The translations under genes and the position numbers were made by a program. A stretch of DNA of 64,000 nucleotides from Tipula vernalis (taxonomy: Eukaryota > Arthropoda > Insecta > Diptera > Tipulidae): contig OY282559.1 of NCBI GenBank assembly GCA_958295665.1, positions 259,042,245 to 259,106,244 of the forward strand. Reading direction: 5' to 3'. The notes beneath the pieces are model-generated. The model made no database searches. It worked only from the letters and a program-made list of their open reading frames with translations, and was not told the DNA's origin. How positions within the stretch are numbered: position 1 is the stretch's first letter; every line of letters starts with the position of its first letter. Shown piece after piece: positions 12,403 to 23,627 of this stretch.

Positions 12403-15060
12403 AAAAGACATTTTCCGAAACTATTCTCTTGTTTAATAAGTTTCAGAATATTTCTTAAATATAACAACCTAAATATAGGCCTAGTTTGAGAAAAAAATTG
12501 ATAATGAAAGAAATTTGTTTCATAACGCCTAATGCTATTTAATTTATTTTAATAGTTTGATTTATTTGATTCTTACTATGTTATGTTTACTAATTAAATA
12601 TTTCAACGAATCAAAACAAAAATTTATCGATATTTATGAATTTATCGTATTTTGCAATTTCTCTGGGTAATTGAAAGATCTGAGGAATATTTAATTAAAA
12701 ATCTTTCACTCGAATCCTTTTAAATTTGACCTAAATAAAATATATCATTCAAAGACGTTAAATTGCCATTAAACATAATTCTAAAAACATAAATTACGCG
12801 CTACACATAAAAAATAGCGTAAACATTTGGTCTAGTGAAATTTAAAAATTTTGATTAACCATTTTTCCGCTTATGCAAATTTAATTAGCTCCAACTATAT
12901 TAATGATGTAATTAAAGTACATATAGAAAACAAAACTGTGTGGACATTAAATCGCAAACTATTTTGTCTTATTTCCAATCCACATCATTCACCGTTAAAA
13001 TAAATTGGAGAAGAAAAAACAAAACAAATCACATTTAGTTGATGTAACTAAGATGTAAGACATTGAAGTCATTTCGAGATTTATATAATGACGGAAATGA
13101 TGCCCGTTAATGATGTTGGTTCTTTTTTTGTTTTTTTTTTTAAACATAAACAATACAAAAAACTTGCAAAGTATCTTCATTTTAACTTGCATATGTATGT
13201 ATTTAAATTTTATGATATTGTATGTATGTTAATATTTATATTTACGGATAAGTGGGTCAGTTGGGCAGTAAACATAATATGTACATGAATTTACTTCTGG
13301 AAATTAGAACAGAAATTTTATTGGAAAAATAATAACGAATAGGTATGTATATAGGTTTACAATATTTTATGAAAATATTACTTAATAGAATTTTATTTAT
13401 CCAATATATAAAATTTACATACGAGTAGAAAGGCATTTCTATGTTGTTAAACTATCATACATAAACAACGTACATAAATATAACGTCTGCTAATAATAAA
13501 TTGTTGTAATACGATATGCTTTAATTAAGTTAATATTTTGTAAATTATTTTGTGTATTATACATATGTAAGTAGGTCCAAAAAAAAACATTTTTGCGACA
13601 AACATTATAATTGTACCACACAAGCGGTGAACAAAACAAGTAGATTGGAGAGAGGATATATTTTCACTTTTCATTTTAACACTTGTGTATTTAAAAATAA
13701 AACATTTTGTTGTTGTCAAACATATCATTATCACTTAATAACATGCAAGCGCTTTCTTTATAATATGTAATGGTTAGTATGTATTTCGTGTTGTTACAGA
13801 ATATAAAACATAATTATACAGATTGGACATGTTTATGTTATTTTGAAAGTCAACTATTTAGATAGTGGTGATTTTCATAAACTTATTAACTTCCGATGAA
13901 CAACATGCATTTAGCCGGACGTATGATTTTCAATAAAATATTTAAATTAGCTATAGTTTCCTATCAATCTAGTAGATTTTACTTCTGTACATTCACCTGA
14001 TTAATAAATCGAAAAAATTAAGATCTATTTCTAAGAGACATGATATCAAAGCAAAGAAACTGAAGCTGACGGAAAACGTTGATGTCATCGAATGCCAATA
14101 AAATCAAACAAGCACTTTCTTTCTTTTATTAGCAAAGTTGTCAGCAAATTGGATGTAATTAAAAAGTAGAAATGTATGTATGTATGTATGTATAAAATTG
14201 GTTGTAAATGACATAACAGTGAAAGAAAATGAAAGTCGACTGCACATTTTCAATCATTCATAATCTCGCTATGCTGTACACGATGAAAAATGCACGCTTG
14301 TAATTATTTGATAATGACAAAATTTGTAATGGAAAGGAAGAATTTAAATGAGCAACCAAGAAAAATTTTGTGTTACACAAATAATTTTTTAGAAGAAACT
14401 TATGGGAACACAATAAAAATAGTTTTGGAACGCTAAATACTTAAACGACCAACATTGGTCATCAAAATTAATAAATTGGCAACAAATATAATATTTTGAA
14501 CAAATATAGTAAATATAAAAAAATAATTTTTAGATTTAAACTTTTAGATTTAAACTTTGATTTATATTTAGATTTAAATTGTTTTTAACTCGGTTGTGGG
14601 GATGGTTTCAGTCTCAGCTTTCCAGAACCTTCAAACATCCAGCCGATACATAGTTTTAGAAATTGCGTCGTCTTGTACTAAACTTTTTATCACATATACT
14701 ACCAATAACAAAATACTAACTATTGACTACTTAGGTGTCTGTAACCGAGTCAAGTATAAAATTTTAATATTCCTTTCCTTTCCTTCCGCTATGTTATGTG
14801 TAAAAACGATACAAGGTAGGCCCGGTGACCCTCGGAAGACTTGCTAAAGGCTTTATTCTTTTTGTTTCTAATAGTTCTCTCTCAACATTTTTATTTCGAT
14901 TCCCAAACATAATTTTCTGTCTTCCCTTCCAATAGTCCCAACAAATTATAAATGTTGCCAATTTATTACACATATCCATTTTGATTCAAAAAATTATTTT
15001 TTATGATGCCAAGAAATTTTTGTTGTTGCTCATTAAATTGTATCTCAAAGCCTGTATGTA
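12403..15060. other. AT-rich sequence, no gene seen
   Basis: Long AT-rich spacer. A short (ATGT)n microsatellite lies at about 14172-14192. Open stretches around 13088-13770 are low-complexity and overlap on both strands. No domain or RNA was recognised. Confidence 0.5.
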
Positions 15061-15153
15061 GCTTTAACCAAGCATAACATGGCAGTCTTCCATAAACTCA
15101 GCTCCATATAAAGTATGTCCCAAAATTAACGCAAGATTTGAATTTGCCGCCAT

Positions 15154-15858
15154 TTGGGTAGTAAATTGTTGGAAACCCTGAAAAAAAACAATTTGACAGC
15201 TGAGAGTTCGTATCGTTACACGATACAACAACGTGTTTTCATTATTGAACAATATCTCAAAAATAATGAAAGTTTGGTGGCCACAGTTCGAAAATTTCAT
15301 ACAAAATATGGTCGGAATAGTGTTTTAACTTCGTCAACTGTGAAGAGATTCATTGAAAAATTCAGGGAGACTGGATCAGTTGGAGACGCTAAAAAGACTG
15401 GTCGTCCGAAAACAAGCCGTTCAGATGTCAATATCAAAGCAGTGCATGAGAGTGAGAGTGGTGGTGAAAATCCTAGAACATCAATTTGGCGTCGTGGACA
15501 AGAATTGCAAATTTCAAAAAGCTCTCTACAGCGTATATTCAGAAAAGATCTGTGTCTCCATCCCTACAAAATTCAATTAACACAGCAATTGAAGATGATC
15601 ATGCACAGCGAAGAGAGTTCGTTGAATGGATTATTCAATGGATTGATTGGATGTTGATTTTTCGAGCAAAATTATCCTTTGCGATGAAGCATATTTTCAC
15701 CTTGATGGCTTTGTTAATCGGCAAAACTGCCGTGTTTGTCCAAAAACAAATGCATCCACAACGTGTCACTGTTTGCTGCGGATTTTGGGCTGGAGGCATC
15801 ATTGGACCATATTTTTTTGAAAATGAGGCTGGTCAAGCAGTGCTGTTAATGGTGCTCT
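15154..15858 (+). pseudogene. Mariner/IS630-type transposase, truncated and frameshifted
   Basis: The first frame (from 15154) gives an N-terminal helix-turn-helix region (Tyr-Thr-x-Gln-Gln-Arg-Val-Phe-Ile-Ile near residues 22-32) followed by a second HTH with TGRPKTSR, the GRPR-like linker of this superfamily. Another frame (from about 15590) continues into the catalytic domain: a CDEA segment near 15680 holds the first aspartate, and RVTVCCGFWAGGIIGPYFFE is the following strand region. The later D and D/E are absent because the sequence switches near 15858 to Tigger-like sequence. A segment near 15113-15150 (TGTCCCAAAATTAACGC) may be the left terminal repeat. The copy is dead, and its subfamily is not clear. 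Confidence 0.75.
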
Positions 15859-17060
15859 GGAGAAAGCCCATCATCTATTGGAAAATCATTAAATATAAAT
15901 GAAGCTATGATTGGAAAAATAAAAAAAAATGAGAAAAAAATTAGAAAAAATGTTGCAGAAGGATGTCCATTAGGTGCGAAACGGAAAAAAGAAGAAATAG
16001 AATAGTATATAAAATAATAGAAAAAATGTTGCAGAGGGATGTCCTCCAAACATTTGGAGGATATTGAGCCCACTGCTACATCACGAAAAAATGAATCATT
16101 TTATGCAAGAAAAGGTTGGTTCGAAAAACTCAAAAAACGATTTTCATTGCACAATATTAAACTCCAAGGAGAGCAAGCTTCAGCAGATGAAGAATTTGCC
16201 CATAAATTTACCACAGAGCTGCCTAATATTATAAAAAAGTTGAATATACCGCTGACCAAATTTCTAATGCTGATGAGACAGCATTGTATTAGAAAAAACT
16301 GCCATTTCGAACATACATTTCAAAAAATGAAAAAAGAATACCAGCAAACAGAAAAGCTTGGATGACAACAATATTGTTTCAAGACTGGTTTCTTAATTGT
16401 TTTATCCCAGCAATATATGCGTACTACATTCGTCAATCATTTCAGTAAATTTTCAGTAGAATTGGAAACGATAAAAATAAAACATTAACTCAAATATGGA
16501 AAGAATTTTCTTTATTAGTTGTGTTAAATCTATATCTTCGGCTTGTAAAGAAATAAAACCATCAACACTTAACCCGTGTTGGAGGTTTCTATTACCTCAA
16601 AACGTACATAGAGAAAATTCCGTCCCACCTGCGGGTATAGAGCATAGTCGAATACTGAACATTGCTTCACGTTTATTAGGTGAAGGGTTTGTACATATGA
16701 CCGTTCAAGACATACAAGAATTATTTCAAGAAGAAAATTTAAATAAAAAGGAACTAATAAAAGTTATATAAATGTCCACCTTAAATGAGCCGCTCAATGA
16801 TAATTTGGAAACCATGAACGAAGAATCGATTCCAAAATTAAGCTTAAATAATGTGGAACAGGGAATAGAAATGGATCCTTATCGCGAAATTTTGAAAGAA
16901 CTACAAAATAACTCCACTTTGATGTCTACAGCTAGTTCAGTAGGGCAATCTAATAATGATGGTGAATCTACATAGTGAAGAAGATTTTCCACCAATTGAA
17001 AAGAAAAAATTTAGAGCAGCCCGGCTTTTAAACGACAGTGATGATGACCATTGAAAAGTA
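15859..17060 (+). pseudogene. Pogo/Tigger-like transposase (broken)
   Basis: Coding fragments follow one another on the + strand. About 15895-15990 is an HTH segment (KIRKNVAEGCPLGAKRKK). About 16090-16365 is the second DNA-binding region (GWFEKLKKRFSLHNIKLQGE) running into the DDE start, where the expected NADET is degraded (LMLMRQ near 16270). About 16370-16440 matches the DWF segment after the second catalytic strand. About 16540-16770 is the C-terminal tail with PSTLNPCWRFLLPQNVH, and 16772-16975 is an acidic end. Several frameshifts and stops separate them. The order and motifs match CENP-B-related Tigger/pogo transposases, which cut and paste their own element. A 27-bp direct repeat (15942-15968 and 16018-16044) is odd. 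Confidence 0.8.
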
Positions 17061-17334
17061 TTTAAATCCTAAAAAGTCATTGGTAATGAATGGTTGAATT
17101 TGAATTTTTTATTATTAGTTTTTTTTTCTTATACATAAATATTACATACTCCATAACCTTTTTTTAATCAAGTTCGAATAAAGTTTAATTATGCTTAAAT
17201 TTATTATTTAAAATGAAATGAATGCTTTTGTATTATCTTACGAAATAATGGTGATTTCATTATAACCTATAACACATTCCGCTGATTTGTATTGCTTCAA
17301 AGGTAAAGCATTACAAACCATGGCTACACAGTAT

Positions 17335-17493
17335 AACACGGTACTCTTAGAACACGGTTTTAATATACCACGTAACACATTCATCGCGGTTGTATTACTT
17401 CAAAGTTTCACTTAGCATGCCCTCGATATAACACGGTATTCTTTGAACACGGATTCAGTAAGTTTCGTTTAACACGGCCTCCGTTTAACACGG
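17335..17493. repeat. AACACGG-rich subterminal repeat of the Tigger-like element
   Basis: Six copies of AACACGG occur at 17335, 17351, 17430, 17446, 17471 and 17487, most preceded by T-rich sequence. Tigger and pogo elements commonly carry short repeated transposase-binding words at their ends. The distance downstream of the transposase fragment fits the right end of that element. No matching left end was seen, as expected if it was lost at the 15858 junction. Confidence 0.6.
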
Positions 17494-17499
17494 AACGAA

Positions 17500-20100
17500 T
17501 CAATCGTTTTATAGGAGGGTTACCTGCCTTTAGTGGTGTTCCGCAACACCCAATCGTGACATGTTTTTTCTTGTCACTACCGGAAATCGAACTCTGGATT
17601 TTCAAATAGCTTAGAAAATACTTTATTCTGTGTACCACTGGTTTTGTAGATGATTTTGGGCATGGTCAACCAATTTTTCACGGTTTTTGGACGAATCTTA
17701 ATTAATCCGCATGAAGTTATTCGGTAGGAATATGATGCATATTAAAGGATTCTAAGTTTATTCGAAGTTTGTCGGGCAGGTATATTCGACATTTTTGTAA
17801 ACAATCGTGTTGGCCACGATTGGTAAACTATTTGGACATTTTTTGACAATTGGTAAGGCCATTTGGACATTTTTCTCCGATTTAAAATTTTGGTTTTTTC
17901 ATCAAGTAGCAACTTGATCGATCCTAGATTCCCAAAAAGCAGAACCAACAGGAAAGTTATTATTGGAACCAATTTAAAAATCTTGATTTGTTATCACTTG
18001 ATCATTTTACATCTCGTTGATTGGTTTAAATGTTGATTTGTATATTTGTATATTAAATCAGAGTCATCATTACAAAAGAAAGCTTCTACACTAATCATAA
18101 TATCGCTAAAACAACTTCCTCTATTATAAATTCTTGCTTGCATGTACAACTCAGATTGTTTTTTCTCCATTTAAATAGCGAATAAAAGTGTTTGCGTAAT
18201 GGTAGTGTGATGCATAAAAATGCGAACGAGAAGATGAAGAGAAAGAGATTAGTACAATGAGGCTGATTGCCGATTCTCTAGTTTTCTTTAAGCAAGCAAT
18301 GGATGCATTCCATTCATGGAGCATCCGCTCTGATTACTACGTATCTAACTCTAAGTGGAACTAGCACTTTTGTGGATGAATTTTAATAAAATTGTATATT
18401 TGAGATTTGAGCCAAGAATTCGATTCTTTACGTTGTTCCTAATATACAATTGATTAATCCCGGCTCCGAAGAATTCCTTCGGCCGTATCATCTAGAGTCG
18501 GATTTCTTAATTAGATCAAATTCAATAAATACTGCAATTTGCCAAGTTTATTTTTACGTACTTAGCTAATTCAGACAATGTTTCAACTGCTCGGCATTAT
18601 TGCTATTATTTCACGGCTTGAAAAATTTTTCGGGCATAAAGTTGGGCCGTGATCAGATTATTTTTAAATAAAATATGGCCCAACGGGAAGAAATATTTTA
18701 CAACACATGCGCACCATGTCTGGACAACAAATGGAACCCACACATTTGTCGATGTAATTTAGCGAAATTTTATATCTCAGATGTTAAGCCGATTCTATAA
18801 ATAGTTCTTTATCTGAAATATATTAAATCATACCCTGAAGTATTTCTTATGTTGAATCATTTGGAGGGGAGCTTGATTTTTTAAATAAAATATTTACGTC
18901 AGAAATACTATTCTTTTTATGGGAGGGAATTAAAAACTTTACATAATATATCTACACCTAATAGAGATTAGTTCCCTTATTCGCCCCACTGGATCTACAT
19001 CAAAGCAAATGCTTGCTCTACTTTAGCCTAGTATTCAAAAGGCAAACAACGCATTAGCACATTTTTAGAAGTTCAGAACAAAGTTCAATACATAATCGTA
19101 AATAATTTACAATGTAAGAAATTTCTTAGATACCAGCAGAAGTTTGAAAAACCAGATCATTTCCAGAATGACTGGTCACCCTATACACAACAGCAATATG
19201 CGAATGAAAACGAATTGAGAAAATTGTTGAATAAATTGTTTTCATTCTAAGCCACGCTATAAATACACATTTTGTGGAGGTTCATATATATTTCCGCTAG
19301 GTGGTTCATGGTGTAAATAATAGGCAAATAAATGATCAAGTAAAAGAGATTATTATTTGCAGATAGAGAGAGATTATGTTTCTCATTAGTTCATTGTTTT
19401 ATTTTTAAAACTGGATAAACAAAACTAGGGTTGTACCCATAGCATAACTCAGTTTTTCAAAAATTCAGTTTCGTTGCTCTTGATAGTATTTTGTACAATT
19501 TAAACTTTTGAAAATCTTTCTATTCCTCTTATTTAATAGTTTTGTATTAAATGAAGTTTATACTTTACATTGATAATTTTGAGATGCATAGTGAATTTAG
19601 AAATGAGTTTAATGAAAACAATGTTGCTTGAGCAGCTGATACTTTGAATGATTTCACATTACAATGAAACATTTTAATTCATCCCGTTAACGCAGGTGCA
19701 GTTACAGTCTCAACAATTTTAACGTCCGGTGATCTTGTCTTAACAGTTGGCCGCAAACTTGAGGTCTTTGCAAACTTTTAAAGTGCAAATGAAAATAGCA
19801 ACAAATAATTTTGCATTATTAGAAAACCAATAAATTTACGGTTGTTTTTTTATAATTATTAGAGGGCTCCATCAGAAAATATTTGCTATACATAATCACC
19901 AAATTTCAGTCAAAAAAGTAATAAAATCTTATTTATTTAGCTTTTTTGAGCGGTTTTGGGGTAGTTTACACCCCTATAACGTTTCATAAATTTTTCTGTT
20001 CTTCATTTTTACTTAATTTACCATCAGAAACGATAAAAGGTTTATTTGATTAATTATTATAAATGTCTGATGTGACGCTCACCTACTTTACCGTAATCAG
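17500..20100. other. AT-rich sequence, no gene seen
   Basis: No supported gene or RNA. Small palindromic stretches are present (for example CCGAAG/CTTCGG near 18465-18481) but are too short to interpret. Confidence 0.5.
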
Positions 20101-20107
20101 CGCCCCA

Positions 20108-20189
20108 AAAAACGTAAAGTGAAGGTAGTCAAAATGGGTACGCTCACTAAAAACGTAAAGTGAAGGTAGTCAAAATGGGTACGCTCACT
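20108..20189. repeat. Perfect 41-bp tandem duplication
   Basis: The unit at 20108-20148 (starting AAAAACGTAAAGTGAAGG and ending GGGTACGCTCACT) is repeated exactly at 20149-20189. The unit is less AT-rich than its surroundings. Confidence 0.9.
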
Positions 20190-20228
20190 TAAAATCAACT
20201 AAACACACTTTTCCTAAATAATACCGTG

Positions 20229-20300
20229 TCCGAAACCTGTGATAAATATTTTTTAGTGCACGTTTTTCAAATGTTTTTCAAAAAACCGCATACACCCATT
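20229..20300. repeat. Copy of the 'CGAAACCTGTGA' end repeat
   Basis: The sequence from CCGAAACCTGTGATAAATAT onward is repeated in the same orientation at 23628-23695 and inverted at 26720-26783. This copy has no obvious partner end of its own nearby. Confidence 0.65.
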
Positions 20301-20351
20301 TTTGAAAATTTTATTTCCTTATTTAATGACATTTTCTTTTCTATATGTAAA

Positions 20352-21237
20352 GCTTTTGACGTCCTTTTTTTCCTCCTCACGGAACATGAACCGGAAATCT
20401 ATATTTCTCATTATACTTCTCACAGAACGAGAATTGACCCCCAGTTTTAGAAAAGTCAAATTAGCTAGTTATATGTTCTGTCTTCCTCAGATTTGCCGGA
20501 CATGAATTTAATTGTAAATTCATCAGCGAGCTTCTTACGAAAAATTTATAAATTTTAAATGGTTATGAAGTTACTACTAACGGTCTGTTCTGGAACCTTC
20601 CTCACATTTGTCGGACATGAATTTAATTTTAAATTAAAGTAGAAATATTAGCGAGCTAATTGAAAAAAAAAATTATAAATTAGCTAGTGAGGAAGAGTCC
20701 AGCACGGACCGTTAGTACTCCCATGGAGAAGGGTTCAGCAGGGACCTTTAGTATTCTCTTTCGTAACCATACAAAATTTTTTATATTTTTCCCAAGTAAA
20801 TACATATCCAACAAATGTTAGGAACGGTCAAAGATTCTGCTTTGATTTAAAATTTATTCAATTATGATGAATTTTTATTCGATAAAAAATTACGTGCTAC
20901 CTCTATCTAATACTTGAACCATTTTTAGTGCTGTGTTTCTAAAATATTTTATATTTATTTAACATGTTACATTTGCTGGGTTCCATTTAACGTGGCAAAG
21001 TACACACAAATACTTCTGACTGCACGCATCTACTCTTGTTAAATTTTAAGAGTAGTGTGCTTTTTGAATTTATGGCAACTTCGTTAAGAGAATATTTAGT
21101 ACAACTAATCGGTAAGAAACGGCTGATCTGGGGGTCAATTCTCGTTCCGTGAAAAGTAAAATGAAAAGTATTTTCAGTGAGAAATACACATTTCCGATTC
21201 ATGTTCCTTAAGAAGGAAAAAAATGACGTCAAAATCT
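20352..21237. repeat. Imperfect inverted repeat, arms of about 93-110 bp
   Basis: The left arm 20352-20444 (ending AGAACGAGAATTGACCCCCAG) is matched in reverse complement by 21128-21237 (starting CTGGGGGTCAATTCTCGTT and containing GACGTCAAAA). The ends are nearly identical and the middle has small indels. A third copy of the end, direct orientation, is at 21777-21797. The interior has no coding sequence. Confidence 0.75.
20571..20718. repeat. Smaller inverted repeat inside the 20-21 kb arm pair
   Basis: A segment near 20573-20605 (CTACTAACGGTCTGTTCTGG onward to TTCCTCAC) is matched in reverse complement at about 20687-20718 (GTGAGGAAGAGTCC onward). A related direct pair, CGGACATGAATTTAATT, occurs near 20499 and 20613. 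Confidence 0.65.
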
Positions 21238-21795
21238 TTTCATATGAATAAAACTTTCTCACCGACCATTTTGGCGGTGAGAACATCATAAATATGGAAA
21301 TAAAATTCTATAAAAACTAAATTTGTATTTTTACCATTAAATGTGCATTGAAACTATAATATGATTCACTTTAAACTTAGCTAATAAGTAAATCTATTAA
21401 AAACTATTCCGTTTATTTAAGAAAAGCCTCCAAATAATTAATTTAGTTAAGTTTTAAAAATAATTTGGTCAATTTTATAATTTACTTTATATTTTGACAG
21501 CCAATGACAAAAACTGATTAACTAAATCTACTTTATCATTTATTTAGCTAATATTTAAACCAATTGTTGTATCAGCTAGCGGAAATATACATGAAACTCG
21601 AAAAAATGTGTGTTTACAGTGTAGCTTACTATGGAAATAACTTATTCAGCGTTTTTCTCACGATTCTTTTTCATTTGGACATCGAGAATCGCTTATTGTC
21701 GTTGTGTGAAATGTTATAAATGAAAAAGACTTGATGGAATCAAAATGAAAACTTTTTTTTCATTAGGTTTTTTCATAGAACGAGAATTGACCCCC

Positions 21796-22934
21796 AGGAT
21801 AGGAAACAAGCGCAAATTTTAGCGAAAAAAAATCCTCGATATAAATTTATTGTAGTTGGCTAGAAAAACGTACGTTCAATTCTAATTTTTTTTTTTTACA
21901 GCAGACGGCTGTGCATTTTTTATTCAATTTGCTATGTTTACAAAATACTTTGACGTTTTGAAAAAATTGCTGTGGCATAAAGATCAAACGCAGATATTTT
22001 CAGTTTGCGCGATTTTAATTTTTTCCAATTAAAAATATATTGATTAAATTTTAGGTATCTAATATGAGAGTTTAAAAAATCTTTTGGCCAATGTGCAGCA
22101 AATATTGTTAACACTTCTGCACATATACTGGCATATGCCATCAAACAAAAATGCTGCTACATATCGTTTAAATAAAATTATTCTATAAAATGGAACTTTC
22201 CAATAAAATAACAGAAATTGCAGCTAAAATTTTATCTTTAAGTCCTAGTCCCAGCAAAACATCGTTTGACTTTAATTTTGACTCATTTAAAGTTTCATAC
22301 TGTTTTAAATTCTTGAATTTTATATGAAAAATTAGCGTTTGTCTCAGCAGATCCACCAACATTTTTGTTTATCCGCGAAAGTTTAAGGGTAAAACGGAAT
22401 TCAAATTTTCTACAATAAGGTTCTGTCTTTTTGTCGGTTGTCTATTTCCCTGTAAGGAAAACTTATTATTATGAAATTACAAAAAAAAAAGTGAGGCATT
22501 TGTTTACCTTGAATAAACAGAAAATCTCCTCAAGCAATTGACTAAATTAATGTAGAAAACTTTAGCAAAGGTAGCATTTTAAAAAATCAAATAATCCAGT
22601 GGTATTCTTAAATTATGTACTTATTTGTATCGTCGTAGTAGCAGGATTAGAAATATGAATGGAAATTTTGCTCGCATAACTTACATAAATTGTTAAAAAG
22701 TATAACGAATAATTTATTTTGATTTAAAAATATATAAACGACATTTTCAAATTTTATAAGTACCCTCAATACGTACTACTAAGATTTTCTCTAATATATC
22801 GAGTTTTTTAATTTGGTTTCATGCACGAAATTATTTTACAGCAGTTTTGGTTGCATTCAATTTTTTGTTTTTTAAATAAATTTCTATATCGAGGTTTTTT
22901 TTCGCTAAAATTTGCGCTTGGTTCCTATCCAGTT
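21796..22934. repeat. Imperfect inverted repeat, arms of about 55 bp
   Basis: The left arm 21796-21851 (GGATAGGAAACAAGCGCAAA onward) is matched in reverse complement by 22880-22934 (ending TTGCGCTTGGTTCCTATCC) with only a few differences. The 1 kb between them is AT-rich without a recognisable gene. It may be a non-autonomous fold-back or TIR element. Confidence 0.7.
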
Positions 22935-23016
22935 TTCAAATTAATAATTAATTTTCCAACTTTCCATGTTGCACGTAAATTTTTTAAAATTAAATTTTAT
23001 TTTCGCAACAAATTTT

Positions 23017-23080
23017 CTGCGTTCCATTTAGCATCTACCCTCAAGTACTTATTTGTACTTTGCCATAAAATGGAACGCAG
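23017..23080. repeat. Nested palindrome
   Basis: Perfect 13-bp arms (CTGCGTTCCATTT at 23017-23029; complement at 23068-23080) enclose a second palindrome (AAGTAC/GTACTT at 23043-23060). Part of the inner sequence recurs inverted near 20990-21015. Confidence 0.7.
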
Positions 23081-23627
23081 CAATTGGCAAATTAAATTCT
23101 TGTTTGGAATAAATCTAAAATGCTGAAAATTGATTTATTTTAATTATCCGTACAACAAAACAAAAAGAACTGTTTTAAATATTTTCTCGTGTTAGCTATT
23201 GTTGATTTTCGAAAGTTTATTTATTTTATTTTCTAATGGCATTTTTATTATTCTCTGTTTTTCTTTTTTCTCTTGCTAACTTTATTCCAGCCTATCGCAT
23301 AATACATTTACGTGCTAACTTTTTAGTACAAGTGTATCTATGATTTGAAAAGTTGCCATTAAGTTTTACGTGCTAACTTTTCGTGCTAGCTTTACAGATA
23401 TTAATTGACTAGCAATGCTAATGGCTAAAAACTTCGAAGAATTTTAAAATAACTGCAGTACTAAAATTATCAATTTCTTTTGAACATAAAATTACACATT
23501 TTTTTTATTTTAACATTCAAATTGTAACATCAAAGAAGAACCAGAATACGAAAAGTGCCGAAACCGAACAAAAATTTAATCAAATAATCATTTTTAATTT
23601 TTAGTAGTAGCACCCAAAAAGACTGTG

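Noticed and set aside
13088..13770. Overlapping open stretches on both strands
   Set aside because: Low-complexity A/T translation (Phe, Lys, Ile, Tyr) with no motif.
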